NCBI RefSeq assembly: GCF_014203665.1
Contig: NZ_JACHJN010000009.1
Coordinates: 62,001-126,000, forward strand
DNA from: Saccharothrix tamanrassetensis
Lineage (GTDB): Bacteria > Actinomycetota > Actinomycetes > Mycobacteriales > Pseudonocardiaceae
Reading direction: 5' to 3'
Length of the DNA: 64,000 bases
The notes under the pieces were generated by a model. That model searched no databases and was not told the DNA's origin. It saw only the letters and a program-made list of their open reading frames with translations. Of the stretch, positions 25,222-33,497 are shown one piece after another; position 1 is the stretch's first letter, and each line of letters starts with the position of its first letter. Both the position numbers and the translations under genes were made by a program.

Positions 25222-28200
25222 ATGCATCTGTCGAGTGCGGGGGAGGCGGTCATCGTCGGTCTGGAGAGCGCAGCGCTGAAGCTGGGCACGACCATCGCGG
25301 CGCACGCGGCGAAGTTCTGGTTGCAGCGGCGGAAAGCCGGGTTCGAGCGCGGCGCGAGCCTGGCGGAGTTGGCGCAGGCGGAGCTGAGAGGGCCGTTGCA
25401 GCAGCGGAAGCTGGAGAACCTGGTGGAGAGGATCGGCCAGCAGGTTGCCGAGCAGTTGGCCCCGGTGCTGGAACAGCGGTTCGGCGGCGTGCCGGGGAAC
25501 GAGGTCGAAGCCGCGCTGGCGGCGGTGGTCGACGTCCTGGCGGAGGTGGACCTGTCCGACGAAGCGCTCCTGGCCGCTGACGCCGACGCCGAGATCCTGG
25601 CGCAACGGATTCGCGAGCAGTTCCCCAGACGGGCCGCGCTGCTGTCCGAGGAGGCCGGGCGGTTGCACGAACTGGCGCTGGACCAGGCGTGCCGCCACCT
25701 GGTGCAGGTGGTCCGCTACCTGCCGTCCTTCCAGCCGGCCGCGTTGGCGGAGGCGTTGAGCCGGTTGACCGCGCAGTCCGAGCAATTGGAGTCGCTGCTC
25801 TCCCGAACTCCCACGACCAGCCTCTACGCCCCGCGCGGGGTGGACCGTGACGAGGCTTTCCGGGTCGAGTACCTGAGCAGGTTGGCGGCGAAGCTGGACC
25901 GCCTGGAACTGCTCGGGCTGCCCGGCGACGAGCAGCCCACGCTGGCGCTGACCGTGGCCTATCTGAGTCTCAGCGTGTCGGGCGCCGCTGATCGGACGCG
26001 GCCGCGGCGCGGTGGTCGGGTACAGCCGGAGAGCTGGTTCGACCCGTTGGCGAGAACGCGGGACCAGGACGCTGAAGGTGTCCCGGTGGAAGCGGCGATC
26101 GGCGACGAGTCGAGGGTTCTGCTGCGCGGTGACGCCGGTTCGGGAAAGACGACGCTGCTCGATTGGCTGGCGGTGCGGGCCGCGCGGGACGAACTCGGCG
26201 GGGCGCTGGGCGACTGGAACGACTGCGTCCCGTTCGTCATCCGACTGCGGACCTTCGCCGAGGGCGACCTGCCGAACCCGGAGCGTTTCGTCGCGCAGTG
26301 CACGCCGATGATCGTGGAAGTCATGCCGGAGGGCTGGGTGCACCGGCTGCTGAAGACCGGGCGGGCCATGCTGTTGATCGACGGCGTGGACGAGGTGCCC
26401 GCGGCGCGGCGCCGAACGGTGAAGTCGTGGCTGCGGGATCTGCTGCTGACCTTTCCCGACACCCGCGTGGTGGTGACCGCCCGGACGGCCGCCGCGGACA
26501 GCCGGTGGTTGGCCGAGGAGGATTTCCGCGCGGTGACCCTGGAACCGATGAACCCGGGGAACATCCTCGACTTCGTGGCCCGCTGGCACCAGGCGGCGGA
26601 ACTGTCCGGCGCGGAGGTCGCCGAGGCGGAACGCCGACTGCGCGGCCAGTTGGAACGGCCGCACCTGAGGCAGCTCGCGGCGAGTCCGCTGTTGTGCGCG
26701 ATGCTGTGCGCGTTGAACCTGTCGCACCGATCCGAACTGCCGCGCAACCGCATGGACCTGTACGCCAAGGCGTTGGCGATGCTGCTGCACCTCCGTGACG
26801 CCGAACGCGGCATCCCGGGATTGCTGGGTGACACGGAGAAGCGGGTCCTGCTGCGGGATCTGGCCTGGCGGCTCACGTTGGCGAACAAAGTCGAGCTGTC
26901 GACGGCCGATGCGCTCGGCCACATCGCGCGCAAGCTACCCGGGATGCCGAACGTGGCGATCGAACCGGAACCGGTCTTCGACCACCTGCTGGAACGGAGC
27001 GGGGTGCTCCGGGAACCCGTTCCGGGACGGGTCGACTTCGTGCACCGCACGTTCCTGGAGTACTTGGCGGCCGACGAGGCGATTCAGCAGCACCACGTCG
27101 ACACGCTGATAGCGCACGCGCATCTGGACACGTGGTGGGAAACCGTGGTGATGGCGTGCGGCCACGCCACGGCGAAACAGGCGAGCGACCTGCTGACGGG
27201 CATTGTGGATCGCAGCGAGAACGAGCCGACCAGGGCCCGGCACCTCAGGTTGTTGGCAGCGGCGTGCCTGGAGACGGTGCGGGACATCGCGCCCGAGGTG
27301 AGCACCCGGGTGGACACCATGGTCGAGCGGAAACTCGTCCCGCCGCGCAGCCTGCCGGAGACCGGCTCACTGGTCGCGATCGGCCACCGCGTGCTGCGCT
27401 ACCTGCCGAGAAGCCTGGAAGGGCTGTCCGAGGCGAAGGCGGTCGCCACCGTCCGGGCCGCCGCGCTCACCGGCACGGTCGACGCGCTGCCGCTGCTCGC
27501 CGGATACGCGCGGGATCCCCGGAGCGCGGTGCACGTGGAGCTGGGTCGTGCGTGGCCCTACTTCGACCCGGAACGCTTCGCCGACGTGGTGCTGTCGAAT
27601 TCCCTGCTCGGTGGTGGTCGGTTGACCATCTCATCCAGGAAACTGATCCCCTACGTACACCGACTGCCCGCGTTGACCGCACTCGCGATCCGGCTGGACT
27701 TCCACGAGGTCATCGAGCGCCTGGACTTGTTCGCCGGGGTTCCGAACCTGGTGGAACTGGATGTGCGGGTCGACGCGTGGCGGTCGCACGACCTGGGTTT
27801 GCTCGGCGAGCACCGGAGTTTGAAGCACCTGCGCGTTTTCGGCCTGGACATCACCGAGGACCTCTCACCCATTGCCGACCTGCCCGAGCTGGGATACGTC
27901 TCTTTGCACGGCTACGCGGACCGGGGTCTGGCCGGCGTCGATCGCCTGGACGACATCTACTCGGTGAACCTCTTCCGGCCGGTCTGCGGTCGGCACCTGG
28001 CGAATGCCGCACGGGTGTTCGGCCGAGCGAGCTTCATGAACCTGTCCGGGTTCGACCACCTGGAGCTGGACGCGTTGCCGTCGTCGTTGTCCGAGCTGAT
28101 GCTGCAGAACACCACCCTGGACGACATCGGCTCGATCGTCGAGCTCACCGGGCTGAAGCGGCTCTCCATCTCGAACAACGTGAAGTTCGACTACGACCTC

Positions 28201-28299
28201 ACCCCGCTGGCCCGGCTGGAGCTGGAGGAACTGCAACTCGCCGACGGGATCGACTACCGGGGCCTGGAACGCCTCGGTGCGAAGATCCGGGTGGTCTAG
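25222..28299 (+). CDS. NACHT-domain protein with C-terminal leucine-rich repeats (bacterial NLR-like)
   Basis: 1025 residues. The N-terminal 260 residues are helical (LESAALKLGTTIAAHAAKFW onward), like the helical domain preceding NACHT in many actinobacterial STAND proteins. The NACHT ATPase has Walker A GDAGSGKTT (303-311) and Walker B LLIDGVDEVP (384-393), with the small residue after Asp typical of NACHT. Winged-helix and helical parts include LAASPLLCAMLC and FVHRTFLEYLAADEA. Residues about 815-1025 are irregular leucine-rich repeats (LTALAIRLDF, LKHLRVFGLDI, LKRLSISNN). Bacterial NACHT proteins are established antiphage sensors. No effector domain such as a nuclease or TIR is visible. 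The stop shares CTAG with the copD stop. Confidence 0.88.
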   Translation: MHLSSAGEAVIVGLESAALKLGTTIAAHAAKFWLQRRKAGFERGASLAELAQAELRGPLQQRKLENLVERIGQQVAEQLAPVLEQRFGGVPGNEVEAALAAVVDVLAEVDLSDEALLAADADAEILAQRIREQFPRRAALLSEEAGRLHELALDQACRHLVQVVRYLPSFQPAALAEALSRLTAQSEQLESLLSRTPTTSLYAPRGVDRDEAFRVEYLSRLAAKLDRLELLGLPGDEQPTLALTVAYLSLSVSGAADRTRPRRGGRVQPESWFDPLARTRDQDAEGVPVEAAIGDESRVLLRGDAGSGKTTLLDWLAVRAARDELGGALGDWNDCVPFVIRLRTFAEGDLPNPERFVAQCTPMIVEVMPEGWVHRLLKTGRAMLLIDGVDEVPAARRRTVKSWLRDLLLTFPDTRVVVTARTAAADSRWLAEEDFRAVTLEPMNPGNILDFVARWHQAAELSGAEVAEAERRLRGQLERPHLRQLAASPLLCAMLCALNLSHRSELPRNRMDLYAKALAMLLHLRDAERGIPGLLGDTEKRVLLRDLAWRLTLANKVELSTADALGHIARKLPGMPNVAIEPEPVFDHLLERSGVLREPVPGRVDFVHRTFLEYLAADEAIQQHHVDTLIAHAHLDTWWETVVMACGHATAKQASDLLTGIVDRSENEPTRARHLRLLAAACLETVRDIAPEVSTRVDTMVERKLVPPRSLPETGSLVAIGHRVLRYLPRSLEGLSEAKAVATVRAAALTGTVDALPLLAGYARDPRSAVHVELGRAWPYFDPERFADVVLSNSLLGGGRLTISSRKLIPYVHRLPALTALAIRLDFHEVIERLDLFAGVPNLVELDVRVDAWRSHDLGLLGEHRSLKHLRVFGLDITEDLSPIADLPELGYVSLHGYADRGLAGVDRLDDIYSVNLFRPVCGRHLANAARVFGRASFMNLSGFDHLELDALPSSLSELMLQNTTLDDIGSIVELTGLKRLSISNNVKFDYDLTPLARLELEELQLADGIDYRGLERLGAKIRVV

Positions 28300-29318
28300 G
28301 CGACCGGGGCGCGCGAGAGGATCACGGCGAGGCCGAAGGCGATCCCCATGATGGTCACCTCGACGGCCGCCCACCCCACGATCGCCGTCGTCCTGTGCTG
28401 GGCGATGTGCGGGAGCATCCGCCAGCGGATGTTCGCGCCGAGCAGTGCCAGAAGTCCGGCGCAGACGATCTTGCCCACCAGGATCAAGCCGTACGAGGTG
28501 GTGAACAGGGACACCGGCAGGGAGACCACCGGGTTCAGCGCCAGCTCGAGCAGGCCGTTGAACAAGCCGGTGACCGAAACCAGGACGAGGCTGATCGTGG
28601 CCAGTCTGGAGAACTTGGGCAGGGCTTCCGCGAGCAGCCCCCGGCGGTGGGCCACCAGCACGACCAGGGCGGCCAGGCCGCCGGTCCACGCGGCTGCGCC
28701 CAGGACGTGCAGCTCCATGGAGATCATGGAGTAGTCGTGGTACTTCCAGTTCGACGCGTGACCGGTCACCGGCAGCGGCAGCAGGCCGAACATGGAGATC
28801 AGGATTCGCAGTTCGGCGGGGACGGTCTCGCCCTTGCGGACGGCGAGGATGCCCACCCACAGGTAGTTCAGCGCGCAGACCGCGCTGAACAGCAACCCCT
28901 GACCCGCGCCGACCCGCTGCACGTAGTCGACCACCGATCCGATGGTGACGGTGACGTCCGGGCGGGTTTCGTAAGCCCTGATGACGATCGACAGCAGGGC
29001 GGTGAAAACCCACACGGCCGCCGCGATGACCGCCCCCGGGCGCGCCAGGCGCATCACCGGTTCGGTCAGGTTGGGGCGGCTGAACCCCAACAGCTTCGGC
29101 AGCAGGCTGAGGCCCACCACGGCCGTTGCCGAGAGGTCCAGCAGGGTCCGGACGAGAGGGTGCGCGAACCGGACCACCACCCCCGGTTCGGCCACGCCGA
29201 CCACTTCCGGCGTGGTCGACAGGCCCAGGCCGAGGAATACGCCGAGTGCCCCTCCGACGAGGAGGCCGGCGACGACCCAGTACCTGGTGGTGGGGGTGGT
29301 GGTCCGGTTCACGGTCAT
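28296..29318 (-). CDS. copD: CopD-domain copper transport membrane protein
   Basis: 340 residues with eight or so hydrophobic segments and the CopD domain in the C-terminal half. HASNWKYHDYSMISMELHVLGAAAWTGGL includes the conserved His and Trp residues of the family (positions split by turns). In the CopCD model, periplasm-side copper is handed from CopC to this membrane partner for uptake. It is the last of four genes: membrane protein, ycnI, copC, copD, with ATGA overlaps between the last three. Confidence 0.9.
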   Translation of the reverse strand: MTVNRTTTPTTRYWVVAGLLVGGALGVFLGLGLSTTPEVVGVAEPGVVVRFAHPLVRTLLDLSATAVVGLSLLPKLLGFSRPNLTEPVMRLARPGAVIAAAVWVFTALLSIVIRAYETRPDVTVTIGSVVDYVQRVGAGQGLLFSAVCALNYLWVGILAVRKGETVPAELRILISMFGLLPLPVTGHASNWKYHDYSMISMELHVLGAAAWTGGLAALVVLVAHRRGLLAEALPKFSRLATISLVLVSVTGLFNGLLELALNPVVSLPVSLFTTSYGLILVGKIVCAGLLALLGANIRWRMLPHIAQHRTTAIVGWAAVEVTIMGIAFGLAVILSRAPVA

Positions 29319-29863
29319 CGCCTGGCGTCCTCCTTGGCTCCGCCGCGGAGCGCGAAGTACACGCCTCCGCCGAGGAGGATCACCGCGCCGACGATCCAGA
29401 CCCAGATCGGCACGCCGCCGCCGCTCTCGTCGGTGGCGGTCGCCTCGGTGGCGGTCGTCGCCGGGGCCGGGGTGCCGGTGCCCGCTTTCGTGGTCTTGAA
29501 CTTCAGCGAACCGGTCACCGGGTGGCCGTCGGCCGACAGGATCCGGTAACCGACGTCGTACTCGGCGGCCGGACCCAGTGGCCGCACCTTGAACGTCACC
29601 GAGTTGTTCTTCACCGTCGGTTCACCGTCGGCCTGCCACTGGGTGTTCTCCGGGCCCCGGACGGTGATGGTGTTGAACTTGTCGCCCGCCTGGACCGGCT
29701 GGTCGAAGGTCAGGGTGATCTCCGCCGGGCCCGCCTCCAGCGCCTGGCCGTCCTTCGGGTCGCTGCTGACCAGCACGTTGTGGGCGAGTGCCGGGCCGGC
29801 CGTGGCCAGCGCCGCGCCGCCCGCGAGCAGGCAGGCCAGCAGCAACGGGAGTGCGCGCCTCAT
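29315..29863 (-). CDS. copC: CopC copper-binding protein, membrane anchored
   Basis: 182 residues. The signal peptide (LLLACLLAGGAALATAGPALA) leaves a mature N-terminal His (HNVLVSSDP), which with the later His in SADGHPVTG forms the usual copper(II) site. A Thr/Ala-rich stalk follows. A C-terminal membrane helix (VWIVGAVILLGGGVYFAL) anchors it outside the cell. Overlaps copD by ATGA. Confidence 0.92.
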   Translation of the reverse strand: MRRALPLLLACLLAGGAALATAGPALAHNVLVSSDPKDGQALEAGPAEITLTFDQPVQAGDKFNTITVRGPENTQWQADGEPTVKNNSVTFKVRPLGPAAEYDVGYRILSADGHPVTGSLKFKTTKAGTGTPAPATTATEATATDESGGGVPIWVWIVGAVILLGGGVYFALRGGAKEDARR

Positions 29864-30618
29864 GCTGACGGCTTACCCGCCGCGCGCCGCGACCGCAGGA
29901 CGGCACCCGCGCCGAAGCCCAGGCCCAGGGCACCCACCGCGAGGCCCGCGCCGCCGAGCCAGCGGGCGGTGTCGTCCGTCGTGGTGGACGTGGCGTGGCC
30001 GTCGTCCTTGGTGGTGGCGGCGTTGGTCGCCTCGCCGTGGCCGCTGCCGTCCTTCTTCGCGACCAGCTTCAGCACCGGCGCGGGGCGCTCCGGCTCCTCC
30101 GCGCCCTCGGCGGGCGGCGGGGTGTTCCAGTCCACGACCTCGCCGTTGTCGTAGGTCTGCTTGGTGGGCATGACCAGCTTGTCCGTGTTGTCCGGCAGCG
30201 GGCCGACGGACAGGTCGAACTCGTTGAACTGGCCGGGCTCGATGCGGACGCCGGGGTCGGCCGTCCAGACCACCGTGCGGACGGCTTCGGTGACCTCGCG
30301 GCCGTGGCTCTTGACCGGCGTGTCTAGCTTCGCCTTGACCGTTTCGACCTTCCAGCCCGGCGTGGGCTTGGTGCTGACCGACGCCAGCGGGTACTCGGCG
30401 GGCAGGGTCAGTTCGAGCTTCACCGTGCCGTTGGCGGGCCGCTCGTTGGGCACCCGCAGGGTGACCTTGGTGTAGCCGCCCTGCACGGCGTCCTTCGGGG
30501 TGGACGCGGTGACGTGCGCGGACGCCGGGCCCGCCGTGCCCAGCGCGAGGAACGCGGCGATCGCGAGCACGGCGCCGCCCTTGGCGAGCGTGCGCACGCC
30601 AAAACGATTTGTCGACAT
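29860..30618 (-). CDS. YcnI-family (DUF1775) copper-handling protein
   Basis: 252 residues. The signal peptide ends at PASAHVTAS, so the mature protein begins with the His that binds copper in this family. A beta-sandwich of DUF1775 follows (VTLRVPNERPANGT, PTPGWKVET, the tryptophans typical of the fold). A linker rich in charged and Thr residues and a C-terminal helix (LGGAGLAVGALGLGFGAGAVL) complete it. AGGAG precedes the ATG. It forms an operon with copC and copD. Confidence 0.92.
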   Translation of the reverse strand: MSTNRFGVRTLAKGGAVLAIAAFLALGTAGPASAHVTASTPKDAVQGGYTKVTLRVPNERPANGTVKLELTLPAEYPLASVSTKPTPGWKVETVKAKLDTPVKSHGREVTEAVRTVVWTADPGVRIEPGQFNEFDLSVGPLPDNTDKLVMPTKQTYDNGEVVDWNTPPPAEGAEEPERPAPVLKLVAKKDGSGHGEATNAATTKDDGHATSTTTDDTARWLGGAGLAVGALGLGFGAGAVLRSRRAAGKPSA

Positions 30619-30652
30619 GAAGTTGTCGCTCCTGATTACCAGAGGGTGTGTG

Positions 30653-31195
30653 TCAGCTGACTCGGGTGATCAGGACTGCGGGTGGCCCTCTGCGGCCGTT
30701 CACCCGCCGCAGCAGCACGGCGGTCAACGTGTCGAAGCCGGTCGGCGCGGGGAGCGGACCCGCTCGGTGCGCGGTGGGGACGAACGCGCACAGCACCGGC
30801 ACCAGCCGGGACACCGCGGTCGCCAGCGCCGCCAGGGCGCTGTCGGCACGGGCCAGCAGCAGGCCGGTGAGCAGGGCCGCCACCACGTGCGCGGCGGTCA
30901 TGGCCACCGGGCTGAAGCCCAGCCCCGGCCCCTCGGCCACGTGGTTGCCCAGGTTGAGCAGCGCGTGCTGGCCGAGCTGCGCCACGCCCAGCGTGCCCAG
31001 GATCGTCCACGGCCGGCGCCCGCGCTCGGCCGTCGCCGCGCCTCCGAACGCCACCAGCACGGTCAGCGGCAGCGCGGGCGCGAACTCGGTCACGTCGCCC
31101 CCGGCCGCCCCGTGCGCGGCCACGCTGAGTGCCGCCGACGTCACGGCCAGCAGAACGGCCCGCGCGAGGCGGGTCGGGGCCGGACGTCGGGTCAT
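30653..31195 (-). CDS. Multi-pass membrane protein at head of copper operon
   Basis: 180 residues with about five hydrophobic segments, a His in each of the first three (VAAHGAAGG, GQHALLNLGNHVAEG, MTAAHVVAALL) and a basic C-terminus. I do not recognise a named family, although similar proteins commonly precede ycnI/copC in actinomycetes. The start at ATG 31195 is supported by TACGCT ending 6 bases upstream, a leaderless promoter. It lies 34 bp before ycnI. Confidence 0.72.
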   Translation of the reverse strand: MTRRPAPTRLARAVLLAVTSAALSVAAHGAAGGDVTEFAPALPLTVLVAFGGAATAERGRRPWTILGTLGVAQLGQHALLNLGNHVAEGPGLGFSPVAMTAAHVVAALLTGLLLARADSALAALATAVSRLVPVLCAFVPTAHRAGPLPAPTGFDTLTAVLLRRVNGRRGPPAVLITRVS

Positions 31196-31201
31196 GCACA
31201 G

Positions 31202-31207
31202 AGCGTA
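31202..31207 (-). promoter_or_regulatory. -10 element of the copper operon (leaderless)
   Basis: Read on the minus strand, TACGCT ends 6 bases before ATG 31195; no ribosome site is present. Confidence 0.45.
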
Positions 31208-31286
31208 GGAGAACACCGCTCGAAGGTGTGAGGCACTCTTGACGATCACAGGTTTGCGTTGGTCCGAGTGGTGGTAAGGGGTACCC

Positions 31287-32969
31287 GTGAAGAGGCCTGA
31301 CCATGCCATCGAACAGCCCTTGCCGGGCGAGCCGGGACGATCCGCAACGAGCGAGCGGGCGGCCGACCGCCCGGGACGCGTGGACCCGGTGGTCTTCGGG
31401 GTCGCCGCCGCCGTGGCACTCGGCTTCCTGGCGTGGGGCGTGTTCGGCACCGGCTCCCTCGCCGCCGCCTCGAAGACCGCGCTGGCCTGGGTCATCGGCC
31501 ACCTCGGCTGGGCGTTCGTGCTGGTCGCCTCGGGTTTCGTGCTGTTCGCGCTGTGGCTGGCGATCAGCCGCTACGGGCGCGTCCCGCTCGGTCGGGACGA
31601 CGAGGAGCCCGAGTTCAGGACGGTGTCGTGGGTCGCCATGATGTTCAGCGCGGGCATGGGCATCGGACTGATGTTCTACGGCGTCAACGAGCCGCTGTCG
31701 CACTTCGTGAAACCGCCTCCGGGCACCGCGCCGGGCGGCACCGACGAAGCGCTCCAGACCGCGATGGCCACCACCCTGTTCCACTGGACCGTGCACCCGT
31801 GGGCGATCTACGCCGTCGTCGGCCTCGCCATCGCCTACGGCAGCTTCCGGCGCGGTCGCAGCCAGCTGATCAGCGCCGCGTTCGGTCCGCTGCTCGGGCG
31901 GCACGCGTCCGGGCCCGCCGGTCGGGCGATCGACGTGCTGGCGATCTTCGCCACCCTGTTCGGCTCGGCCGCCTCGCTCGGCCTGGGCGCGCTGCAGATC
32001 GGCAGCGGCCTCACCGTCGCGGGCTGGAGCGTCGGCAACGCGGTGCTGGTGGGCATCATCGCGGTGCTGACCGCGGTGTTCGTCGCGTCCGCCGTGTCCG
32101 GCGTGGCCAGGGGCATCCAGTGGCTGTCGAACACCAACATGGTGCTCGCCCTGGTGCTCGCGGCGTTCGTGTTCGTGGTCGGGCCGACGGTGTTCGTCCT
32201 CGACCTGATCCCGGTCGCGATCGGCGACTACTTCCGCGACCTGGCCGACATGGCGGGGCGGACGGCGGCGTCCGGCGGCGACGCGACCCAGGCGTGGCTG
32301 TCCGGCTGGACGATCTTCTACTGGGCGTGGTGGATCTCGTGGACGCCGTTCGTCGGCATGTTCATCGCCCGGATCAGCCGGGGCCGCACCATCCGGCAGT
32401 TCGTGACGGGCGTGATCGGCGTGCCCAGCGCGGTGAGCCTGGTGTGGTTCTGCGTGTTCGGCGGCACCGCGATCTTCGAACAGCGGCACGGGACGGACCT
32501 GGCGGGCGAGGCGTCGCCGGAGGGCCAGCTGTTCGCCCTGCTCGACGGGTTCCCGCTGGCGGCGGTCTCCGGTGTGGTGGTGATCCTGCTGGTGGCGATC
32601 TTCTTCGTGTCCGGCGCGGACGCCGCGTCGGTGGTGATGGGGACGCTGTCGCAGCGCGGTTCCATCGCGCCGACGAAGGGCGTCGTCGTGTTCTGGGGCT
32701 TGCTGACCGGCGCGGTGGCGGCGGTGATGCTGCTGGTGGGCGGCTCGAACGCGTTGACCGGGTTGCAGAACCTGACGATCATCGCCGCCCTGCCGTTCGC
32801 GGTGGTGATGGTCGGGCTGTGCGTGTCACTGGCCCGCGACCTGCGCAGCGACCCGATGATCCGGCGCGAGGAGCGGGTGGCCGAGGTGATGGACGAGGTG
32901 GTGCGCGGGCCGGAGGAGACCGCCCTGCTGACCGTCGAGCAGGTCGTCAGGACACGCCCAGGCGCTTGA
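31287..32969 (+). CDS. BCCT-family betaine/choline/carnitine transporter
   Basis: 560 residues starting at GTG 31287 with AAGGGG upstream. About 12 membrane helices. The family core is present: FSAGMGIGLMFYGVNEPLSH (glycine-rich helix), WAIYAVVGLAIAYGSFR, and the Trp-rich signature FYWAWWISWTPFVGMFIARISRGRT that lines the substrate cage. It imports trimethylammonium osmolytes such as glycine betaine or choline by ion symport; which one cannot be told. The C-terminal tail is short, so osmosensing by a long cytosolic tail is unlikely. Confidence 0.93.
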   Translation: MKRPDHAIEQPLPGEPGRSATSERAADRPGRVDPVVFGVAAAVALGFLAWGVFGTGSLAAASKTALAWVIGHLGWAFVLVASGFVLFALWLAISRYGRVPLGRDDEEPEFRTVSWVAMMFSAGMGIGLMFYGVNEPLSHFVKPPPGTAPGGTDEALQTAMATTLFHWTVHPWAIYAVVGLAIAYGSFRRGRSQLISAAFGPLLGRHASGPAGRAIDVLAIFATLFGSAASLGLGALQIGSGLTVAGWSVGNAVLVGIIAVLTAVFVASAVSGVARGIQWLSNTNMVLALVLAAFVFVVGPTVFVLDLIPVAIGDYFRDLADMAGRTAASGGDATQAWLSGWTIFYWAWWISWTPFVGMFIARISRGRTIRQFVTGVIGVPSAVSLVWFCVFGGTAIFEQRHGTDLAGEASPEGQLFALLDGFPLAAVSGVVVILLVAIFFVSGADAASVVMGTLSQRGSIAPTKGVVVFWGLLTGAVAAVMLLVGGSNALTGLQNLTIIAALPFAVVMVGLCVSLARDLRSDPMIRREERVAEVMDEVVRGPEETALLTVEQVVRTRPGA

Positions 32970-33381
32970 GCAGGTCGGCCTCCAGCGCGTCCAGGTCGGT
33001 GCCGACGGCGCGGTGCGCGGCCCTGCGGCGGGCCGTCGGCATCCGCTCGGCGGCGCGCACCGCGGCCAGCAGCTGCGACAGGCGCGACTCGGTGGACCCC
33101 ACGTACGCCGGGTCCTCGGTCCGCAGCTCCTCCAGGGCCTGGCCGAACCCGGCGATCCGGGCGTGCAGCCGCGCGCCGTGGCCCGAGTACCGGGTCAGCT
33201 CGTCCACCGGTACGCCGAGCCTGCGCGCCCGGTAGTGGTCGTAGCGGTCGCTCACCAGCGCCGCCGCGCGGACGGCCAGCGGCGCGACCACCGGGATCAG
33301 CGCGGGTGCGACGACCTTGGCCACCCCGACCAGGTTCCTCGCCCGGCCGGCGGTGAAGCCCTTGCCCCGTTCGCGTGCCAT
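32947..33381 (-). CDS. Conserved basic protein (DUF6474-like)
   Basis: 144 residues. The ATG at 33381 was chosen because GGAGGT sits 6-7 bases upstream. The N-terminus ARNLVGVAKVVAPALIPVVAPLA is hydrophobic and could be a membrane-associated helix. The rest is Arg-rich and helical (RARRLGVPVDELTRYSGHG, HARIAGFGQALEELR). I believe it belongs to the actinobacterial DUF6474 family. The function is unknown. Its end overlaps the BCCT gene by 23 bp on the opposite strand. Confidence 0.72.
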   Translation of the reverse strand: MARERGKGFTAGRARNLVGVAKVVAPALIPVVAPLAVRAAALVSDRYDHYRARRLGVPVDELTRYSGHGARLHARIAGFGQALEELRTEDPAYVGSTESRLSQLLAAVRAAERMPTARRRAAHRAVGTDLDALEADLLKRLGVS

Positions 33382-33485
33382 TGCCGCCACCTCCTGCACC
33401 GAACCCTAGAGGTCGGACGGGAGTCGCGCACGGAAGATCCACTCCGGTCCATCAGGTTGCTCGTACAAGCGTCCCGGCGGCGGCA

Positions 33486-33491
33486 TACCCT
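33486..33491 (+). promoter_or_regulatory. -10 element of leaderless nuclease gene
   Basis: TACCCT ends 6 bases before GTG 33498 with no ribosome site between. Confidence 0.45.
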
Positions 33492-33497
33492 CTTGCC

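Noticed and set aside
25162..26922. Extension of the NmrA-like frame far upstream on the minus strand
   Set aside because: It is the antisense of the NACHT coding region. ATG 25161 directly precedes the cofactor-binding loop.
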